DNA of 12,381 nucleotides from contig DHJP01000040.1 of the NCBI GenBank assembly GCA_002404395.1, positions 1 to 12,381 on the forward strand. The letters are read 5' to 3'. A model generated the notes under the pieces. That model made no database searches and was not told the DNA's origin. It saw only the letters and a list, made by a program, of their open reading frames with translations. Source of the stretch: Clostridiales bacterium UBA4717. GTDB taxonomy: Bacteria; Bacillota; Clostridia; Oscillospirales; CAG-272. Made by a program: the position numbers and the translations under genes. The first letter of the stretch is position 1; each line of letters begins with the position of its first letter. This document shows, piece after piece, positions 8,649-12,381 of the stretch.

Positions 8649-9446
8649 TTAAAGCTTGTCGGCAGCAGTAAGGTCTTTGATGTTTTCAATAAACTCTGCG
8701 CTTGCTTTCGGATTCGCGGCAACTATTCCGCTTTTTTTCATGCAGTCGATCGGCGCTCCGTGTATGTCGGTAAGCGTACCTCCGGCTTCAAGCAATACCG
8801 CTCCCGCCGCGGTGTAGTCCCACGGGCAGAGCAGCGGTTCATACATAATGTCGTAAACGCCCTCGGCGGTACGGCAGATGTCGATCGCCGCGCTTCCGGA
8901 GCGACGGATATCGGCGGCGCGCAGGATCGATTTTTTTACGATTTCGAGCGAAAGTCTTGAAAGCTCTGGATAGTACGGGGAGGTGCCGACGGCGATCAGC
9001 GCGTTGTCAAGCCCGGAGCGGCTGACTGTTATCCGGACTGCCTTGCCGTCTTTTTCGGCAAACGCGCCGTGTCCGCGCTCGGCAAAATAGGTAATACCCG
9101 CTGCGGGCAGATGTACGACTCCGAGTATAGGTTCGCCTGCTTTCGCAAGTCCGATACATACGGCATACTCGCTTGAGCCGTGCATGAAGTTGGTCGTACC
9201 GTCGATAGGGTCTATGATGAAACAATACCCGTTGACAGAGGCGCGGTTCACTCCCTTTTCTTCACACAGCAGTCCGTATCCCGGATAACGCGCGCTAAGC
9301 GCATTTACAATATATTCCTGAGTGCGCAGGTCGTATTCAGTGACAAAATCGGCGTGTCTGCCTTTGCTTTTGAAATGAGAGCCGACGTCGGCGCCGAGGG
9401 TGAGCGCGCCCGCCTCTTTTGCAAGCGCGATAAGCTTATCCAACAT
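8649..9446 (-). CDS. suhB: Inositol monophosphatase family protein (SuhB-like)
   Basis: This 265-residue, Mg-dependent phosphomonoesterase of the IMPase/FIG superfamily is soluble and near the usual family length of about 260. The metal and substrate residues are present in order: CEEKG (E62, E63), IIDPIDGTTN (D79, D82, G83, T84) and CPWDYTAAG (W209, D210). These read as an active enzyme. The substrate may be myo-inositol-1-phosphate or another sugar or nucleotide phosphate; the sequence does not decide between IMPase, FBPase-like and PAP phosphatase specificity, so the symbol is a family label. I start at ATG 9446 because GGAG (9453-9456) sits 6 bases upstream and MLDKLIALAKEAG is a typical IMPase beginning. 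The frame extends to 9605, but that would add 53 atypical residues starting upstream of the promoter at 9547-9575. It is the first gene of the suhB-unknown-addB-addA unit and is divergent from the topoisomerase gene. Confidence 0.9.
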   Translation of the reverse strand: MLDKLIALAKEAGALTLGADVGSHFKSKGRHADFVTEYDLRTQEYIVNALSARYPGYGLLCEEKGVNRASVNGYCFIIDPIDGTTNFMHGSSEYAVCIGLAKAGEPILGVVHLPAAGITYFAERGHGAFAEKDGKAVRITVSRSGLDNALIAVGTSPYYPELSRLSLEIVKKSILRAADIRRSGSAAIDICRTAEGVYDIMYEPLLCPWDYTAAGAVLLEAGGTLTDIHGAPIDCMKKSGIVAANPKASAEFIENIKDLTAADKL

Positions 9447-9546
9447 ATTTTTCTCCGTGTGTCCGACATCCAAACCGTAATCTGGATATACTTTTATCGG
9501 TGAAATTTCAGACGATTTTTCGCAATTTGCGACTGTGCTATCTATC

Positions 9547-9575
9547 ATTATATCACACTTTGCGCAGATAAGCAA
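9547..9575 (-). promoter_or_regulatory. Sigma-A-type promoter for suhB and probably addBA
   Basis: Reading the minus strand, TTGCTT (9570-9575) is separated by 17 bases from a perfect TATAAT (9547-9552), with TGA just before it as an extended -10 element. Transcription would start near 9540, leaving a leader of about 94 bases before suhB. The -35 box is weak (3 of 6), so the extended -10 probably carries the activity. Confidence 0.7.
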
Positions 9576-9617
9576 TTCAAAATTGCCGATAAGCTGAATT
9601 TTCATTTTGCGGTCAAA

Positions 9618-9635
9618 GGATAAACTGCGGATAAA
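9618..9635 (+). repeat. Tandem GGATAAA direct repeat between the divergent promoters
   Basis: GGATAAA occurs at 9618-9624 and again at 9629-9635, exactly 11 bases apart (one helical turn), ending 7 bases before the -35 box of the topoisomerase promoter. Such phasing can suit a regulator binding one face of DNA. With 7-bp units in AT-rich DNA, chance is a serious alternative. Confidence 0.3.
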
Positions 9636-9642
9636 TTAAATC

Positions 9643-9671
9643 TTGCAAAACTTGCGGTTTTGGTATATAAT
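9643..9671 (+). promoter_or_regulatory. Sigma-A promoter of the topoisomerase B-subunit gene
   Basis: TTGCAA (9643-9648), a 17-base spacer and a perfect TATAAT (9666-9671) form a strong promoter, with a start expected near 9678 and a leader of about 45 bases. AAGGAG at 9710-9715, 7 bases before ATG 9723, is the ribosome site. The inverted repeat CAAAAC (9646-9651) / GTTTTG (9657-9662) overlaps the -35 box and spacer and could be an operator, which remains a guess. Confidence 0.85.
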
Positions 9672-9722
9672 AGGAAAAGTGTGATCCGAAATTTCAATAT
9701 TATTCGGTTAAGGAGTCGGCTT

Positions 9723-11720
9723 ATGGCAAAGAAGCAGAATACCGCAGAATACGGAAATAACAGTATTGTTGCGCTCAAGGGTGCGGACAGAGTAAGAAAA
9801 CGTCCGGCGGTCATCTTCGGCTCGGACGGACTTGAGGGCTGCGAGCACTCATTTTTTGAAATACTGTCAAACGCGGTAGACGAGGCGCGTGAGGGCTACG
9901 GAAACGTGATAAACGTGACTGTGTTCCGGGACGGTTCGTATGAAGTCGCGGACGAAGGGCGCGGAATACCGCTCGGATACAACGAGCGTGAGGGCAGATA
10001 CAATTGGGAGCTTGTTTTCTGTGAAATGTATGCCGGCGGCAAATACAACAATAATGACGAAAATTCGAATTACGGCTTTTCACTCGGGCTTAACGGACTC
10101 GGCGCGTGCGCTACGCAGTACAGTTCGGAATATATGAGCGTGCGTTCGTACAACGGAAAGACTCTCTCGCAGATCAACTTTAAAAAAGGCGAGCCGGCAA
10201 GCGGGTTGGAGGTGAGCGAACTTTCCAAAAAGGAAGCGCGCACGGGAACCGTGATACGTTGGAAGCCGGATATAGAGGTGTTCACCGATATTGACATACC
10301 GCGCGAATTTTTTACCGAGTTGCTTAACAAACAGTCGATAGTCAATGCCGGCATAAAGTTTATACTTAAATTCGAGAATGAGAACGGCGGTTTTGACGAG
10401 AGCGAATACTGCTACGAAAACGGAATCAGCGACTATATCAAGGATATCGTCGGAGACTCGTCGATCACCGAGCCGGTGTTGTGGAAGCTTGAGACGAGCG
10501 GGCGCGACCGCGAGGATCAGAGCGACTACAAGCTGAAAGCGGAGTTTACCTTTGCTTTTTCAAATGTCGGAAGCCGCATTGAATATTACCACAACTCAAG
10601 CTTTCTGTCGCACGGAGGTTCGCCCGACCGCGCGGTGCGCACCGCGTTTGCATTTGCAATAGACAAGTATCTTAAAACGATGAAAGCATACAAGGCAAAG
10701 GAAGAGAAGATCACCTTTGCCGATATTGAAGAATCGCTTGTGATGATCGTGTCAAGCTTTTCGACTCAGACTTCATACGAGAATCAGACGAAAAAAGCGA
10801 TTACGAACAAATTCATCGCGACGGCAATGACCGATTTCCTCAAGCATAATCTTGAGGTGTATTTCGCCGAAAATCCGACCGAAGCCGAAAAGATCGCGGC
10901 GCAGGTGCTTTTGAACAAGCGCAGCCGTGAAAGCGCGGAGTCGACCAGACTCAGCATCAAGAAAAAGCTTTCGGGCAATATTGATATTGCCAACCGTGTG
11001 GAAAAATTCGTAAACTGCCGCAGCCGCGATCCGGAACTGCGCGAATTGTATATAGTTGAGGGAGATTCGGCGGCAAGCTCATGTAAACTCGGACGCGACG
11101 CCGAATTTCAGGCGATCATGCCGGTGCGCGGCAAAACGCTGAACTGTCTTAAAAGCTCGTATGAGAAGATATTCAAGAGCGATATAATAACCGATCTTTT
11201 GCGCGTTATCGGATGCGGAGTGGAATTTACCACCAAAGTAAAGAGCGACCTGCCTCCGTTTGACATCGGCGCGCTCAGATGGAGCAAAATTATAATCTGT
11301 ACCGATGCCGACGAGGACGGCTATCAGATCCGCGCATTGCTTTTGACGCTGTTCTACCGACTTTTGCCGACGCTCATAAAAGAAGGAAAAATATATATTG
11401 CCGAATCCCCGTTGTTTGAAATAACCTGCCGCGACAAGATCGAGTTTGCTTACAATGAACAGGAAAAACTTGAGATAACCGCAAGACTCGGCGACGCGCC
11501 TTATTCGCTTCAGCGTTCAAAAGGACTCGGCGAAAACGAGTCGGACATGATGTGGCAGACTACTATGAATCCCGAATCGCGCCGACTCATCAGAGTCGGA
11601 GAAGCGGATGCCGAAGAAACACGTGAGATCTTTGATATTCTGCTCGGAGATAATCTCCAAGGCAGAAAGAATTACATTGCCGAGCATGGCGCCGAATATA
11701 TCGCAATGGCTACCGACTGA
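9723..11720 (+). CDS. parE: Divergent type IIA topoisomerase B subunit (GyrB/ParE-like)
   Basis: This 665-residue protein has the full B-subunit plan. The GHKL ATPase shows E46 and N50 in FEILSNAVDE, DEGRGIP (D77, G79, G81), AGGKY (105-108), GLNGLG (122-127) and the switch-lysine loop ENQTKKA (Q355, T356, K357). The Toprim half shows IVEGDSA (E446, D448), PVRGK (467-471) and the metal triad TDADEDG (D528, D530, D532), followed by RSKGLGE and TTMNPESRRLIRV. Such subunits pass DNA strands with an A subunit that carries the catalytic tyrosine. Divergence is clear: VRKRPAVIFGSDGLEG replaces the usual VRKRPGMYIG, EGDSAASS replaces EGDSAGGS, and the usual DVDG is DEDG. It is therefore probably a topoisomerase IV-like paralogue and not the main gyrase; parE is a best-fit label. 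ATG 9723 is chosen for its ribosome site and for MAKKQN; a frame start at 9660 precedes the -10 box. No A-subunit gene adjoins it. Confidence 0.85.
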   Translation: MAKKQNTAEYGNNSIVALKGADRVRKRPAVIFGSDGLEGCEHSFFEILSNAVDEAREGYGNVINVTVFRDGSYEVADEGRGIPLGYNEREGRYNWELVFCEMYAGGKYNNNDENSNYGFSLGLNGLGACATQYSSEYMSVRSYNGKTLSQINFKKGEPASGLEVSELSKKEARTGTVIRWKPDIEVFTDIDIPREFFTELLNKQSIVNAGIKFILKFENENGGFDESEYCYENGISDYIKDIVGDSSITEPVLWKLETSGRDREDQSDYKLKAEFTFAFSNVGSRIEYYHNSSFLSHGGSPDRAVRTAFAFAIDKYLKTMKAYKAKEEKITFADIEESLVMIVSSFSTQTSYENQTKKAITNKFIATAMTDFLKHNLEVYFAENPTEAEKIAAQVLLNKRSRESAESTRLSIKKKLSGNIDIANRVEKFVNCRSRDPELRELYIVEGDSAASSCKLGRDAEFQAIMPVRGKTLNCLKSSYEKIFKSDIITDLLRVIGCGVEFTTKVKSDLPPFDIGALRWSKIIICTDADEDGYQIRALLLTLFYRLLPTLIKEGKIYIAESPLFEITCRDKIEFAYNEQEKLEITARLGDAPYSLQRSKGLGENESDMMWQTTMNPESRRLIRVGEADAEETREIFDILLGDNLQGRKNYIAEHGAEYIAMATD

Positions 11721-11737
11721 GTAAAATGGCGGAATTT

Positions 11738-11780
11738 ACCGCGCGGACGTTCCAAAGTCGACTTCGCGCGGTCATTTTTT
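11738..11780 (+). terminator. Intrinsic terminator of the topoisomerase gene
   Basis: ACCGCGCG (11738-11745) pairs with CGCGCGGT (11765-11772), and CA followed by six T residues (11775-11780) comes directly after. AAAATG (11723-11728) can also pair with CATTTT (11773-11778), lengthening the stem with an internal bulge. It starts 17 bases after the stop codon. The loop is large (19 bases), so strength is uncertain. Confidence 0.75.
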
Positions 11781-11803
11781 GAATAAACTTGCAAAAAATG
11801 ACC
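11770..11803. repeat. Perfect 12-bp inverted repeat overlapping the terminator
   Basis: GGTCATTTTTTG (11770-11781) and CAAAAAATGACC (11792-11803) are exact reverse complements with a 10-base loop. The left arm reuses the last bases of the terminator stem and its whole T-tract, so the two structures cannot form together in RNA. Confidence 0.75.
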
Positions 11804-11880
11804 AATAATACCTTGAAGTGACACGCAATTTGTGCAAAATGGAGAAAATTTGTATTTTTTGAAAACAAATTCGGATTCTC
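11804..11880 (+). promoter_or_regulatory. AT-rich region upstream of the rpsL promoter, UP-element-like
   Basis: This non-coding stretch is rich in A and T tracts and contains AATTTGT at 11827-11833 and 11847-11853, 20 bases apart, plus the inverted copy ACAAATT at 11865-11871, which can form a hairpin with the second copy. It abuts the -35 box of a ribosomal protein promoter, where A+T-rich UP elements commonly raise transcription. That role is inferred from position and composition only. Confidence 0.4.
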
Positions 11881-11910
11881 TTGACAGAAACGGCTTTTCA
11901 ATGGTATAAT
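11881..11910 (+). promoter_or_regulatory. Near-consensus promoter of rpsL
   Basis: Perfect TTGACA (11881-11886), an 18-base spacer and perfect TATAAT (11905-11910), with TGG before it as an extended -10. This is the strongest promoter in the window, as expected for a ribosomal protein operon. The start is predicted around 11916-11918, giving a leader of about 130 bases. Confidence 0.92.
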
Positions 11911-11916
11911 ACATAA

Positions 11917-12046
11917 AGTTTCGGCGTGCCGCAGCTGTGCTGTGGCTGTCTTTGCGCGCCGCAAACCTATTCTTTTGAATACACCCGCACCGCTTGCGGA
12001 CGGTTGTAGATATAAACAATCTCATTATTTTTTAAGGAGGTGCAGT
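11917..12046 (+). promoter_or_regulatory. Structured 5' leader of rpsL with strong ribosome site
   Basis: Two hairpins are visible. GGCGTGC (11923-11929) pairs with GCGCGCC (11954-11960), allowing one G-U pair, and encloses CAGC/GCTG. CCGCA (11985-11989) pairs with TGCGG (11995-11999). An unstructured A/T-rich stretch then leads to AAGGAGG (12034-12040), 6 bases before ATG 12047. Neither hairpin has a following U-tract that would mark an attenuator. A leader of this length before a str-type operon could serve autoregulation by a ribosomal protein, but no known binding motif is recognised here. Confidence 0.5.
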
Positions 12047-12381
12047 ATGCCAACATTTAACCAGCTCGTCAGATACGGCCGTCAGGAAAAGACTTACAAG
12101 TCTAAGGCTCCTGTTCTTCAGAAGGGCTTCAACACTCTTACGAAGAAAGCCGTAGATCAGCCCGCTCCTCAGAAGAGAGGCGTATGCACTAAGGTTACCA
12201 CAACCAGCCCGAAGAAGCCTAACTCCGCTCTTCGTAAGATCGCCAGAGTAAGACTTACCAACGGACTTGAGGCGACAACCTACATTCCGGGTATCGGACA
12301 CAGCCTTCAGGAACACTCGGTTGTTCTTATCAGAGGCGGACGTGTACGTGACCTCCCCGGTGTGCGTTATCACATCATTCG
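12047..12381 (+). CDS. rpsL: Ribosomal protein S12 (3' end outside window)
   Basis: The first 111 codons are present, starting MPTFNQLVR after a consensus ribosome site. S12 sits at the decoding centre of the 30S subunit and helps control accuracy. Recognisable blocks are QKRGVCTKV (42-50), [11 protein letters not shown] (54-64, with K56 matching the classical streptomycin Lys42 site), [30 protein letters not shown] and [13 protein letters not shown]. Residues about 24-40 contain an insertion of roughly 13 residues relative to the E. coli protein, as I recall for clostridial S12. Arg101 replaces the lysine usually found before the conserved Asp (D102). Codon use is strongly biased (CTT, AAG, AGA) compared with the GCG/CGC-rich neighbours, consistent with high expression. 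rpsG and fusA are expected just beyond the edge. The antisense frame here is a shadow. Confidence 0.97.
   Translation, partial: MPTFNQLVRYGRQEKTYKSKAPVLQKGFNTLTKKAVDQPAPQKRGVCTKVTTTSPKKPNSALRKIARVRLTNGLEATTYIPGIGHSLQEHSVVLIRGGRVRDLPGVRYHII

Noticed and set aside
8573..8722. Longer version of the membrane protein starting at 8722
   Set aside because: It would overlap the end of suhB by 74 bases and read through the hairpin; the added residues look random and no ribosome site is present.
9447..9605. N-terminal extension of suhB by 53 residues
   Set aside because: It begins upstream of the mapped promoter, lacks family similarity, and the internal ATG 9446 has GGAG and a typical IMPase start.
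9660..9722. N-terminal extension of the topoisomerase subunit by 21 residues
   Set aside because: The alternative start lies within the promoter before the -10 box, so it would not be transcribed; ATG 9723 has AAGGAG.
11672..12025. Minus-strand frames across the topoisomerase-rpsL gap
   Set aside because: They cover a terminator, a consensus promoter and a leader reading the other way, and have no ribosome site or domain.
12032..12373. Minus-strand open frame at the window end
   Set aside because: It is antisense to rpsL, whose S12 motifs, promoter and ribosome site on the plus strand are unmistakable.
1..12381. Search for CRISPR, IS ends, tRNA, phage or toxin-antitoxin genes
   Set aside because: No regularly spaced repeats, transposase or recombinase motifs, cloverleaf or small paired genes were seen; the window is almost fully accounted for by housekeeping genes.

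Overview
The window reads as an ordinary chromosomal segment of a Clostridia-type Bacillota, probably ruminococcal/oscillospiral. This is inferred from AddAB recombination genes instead of RecBCD, a ClpC-type unfoldase, consensus sigma-A promoters, strong AAGGAG-type ribosome sites, and a ribosomal protein S12 carrying the roughly 13-residue insertion I associate with clostridial S12. I see no tRNA, rRNA, IS element, phage gene, CRISPR array or attachment site.

Layout. (1) 1-702 (+): the 3' end of a clpC-like gene. It meets the minus-strand genes tail to tail across a hairpin terminator at 711-743. (2) 9446-822 (-): four genes read suhB, an unrecognised membrane protein with a coiled coil, addB, addA. 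They probably form one transcription unit from a promoter at 9547-9575, because the gaps are small and no convincing internal terminator is visible. (3) 9447-9722: a divergent control region holding back-to-back promoters for suhB and a type II topoisomerase B-subunit gene. (4) 9723-11720 (+): a divergent GyrB/ParE-like subunit with complete ATPase and Toprim motifs but no A-subunit gene on either side in the window. (5) 11721-12046: its terminator, then a near-consensus promoter and a structured leader for rpsL. (6) 12047 to the end (+): rpsL, cut by the window edge and probably the first gene of a str-type operon.

Functional reading. AddA and AddB form the helicase-nuclease that resects double-strand breaks for recombination. 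The B-subunit would act with an unseen A subunit in DNA topology. ClpC and S12 belong to protein quality control and translation. SuhB-like phosphatase and the unknown membrane protein share the addAB unit, with no functional link proven.

The points most worth a second look are: an AddB whose N-terminal Walker A is not recognisable; an S12 with Arg where streptomycin-sensitive bacteria usually have Lys; the lone divergent topoisomerase subunit; the unknown membrane protein; a terminator overlapping a perfect 12-bp inverted repeat; and hairpins just upstream of two starts that lack a Shine-Dalgarno sequence. None of these amounts to a clear new defence or mobile system.
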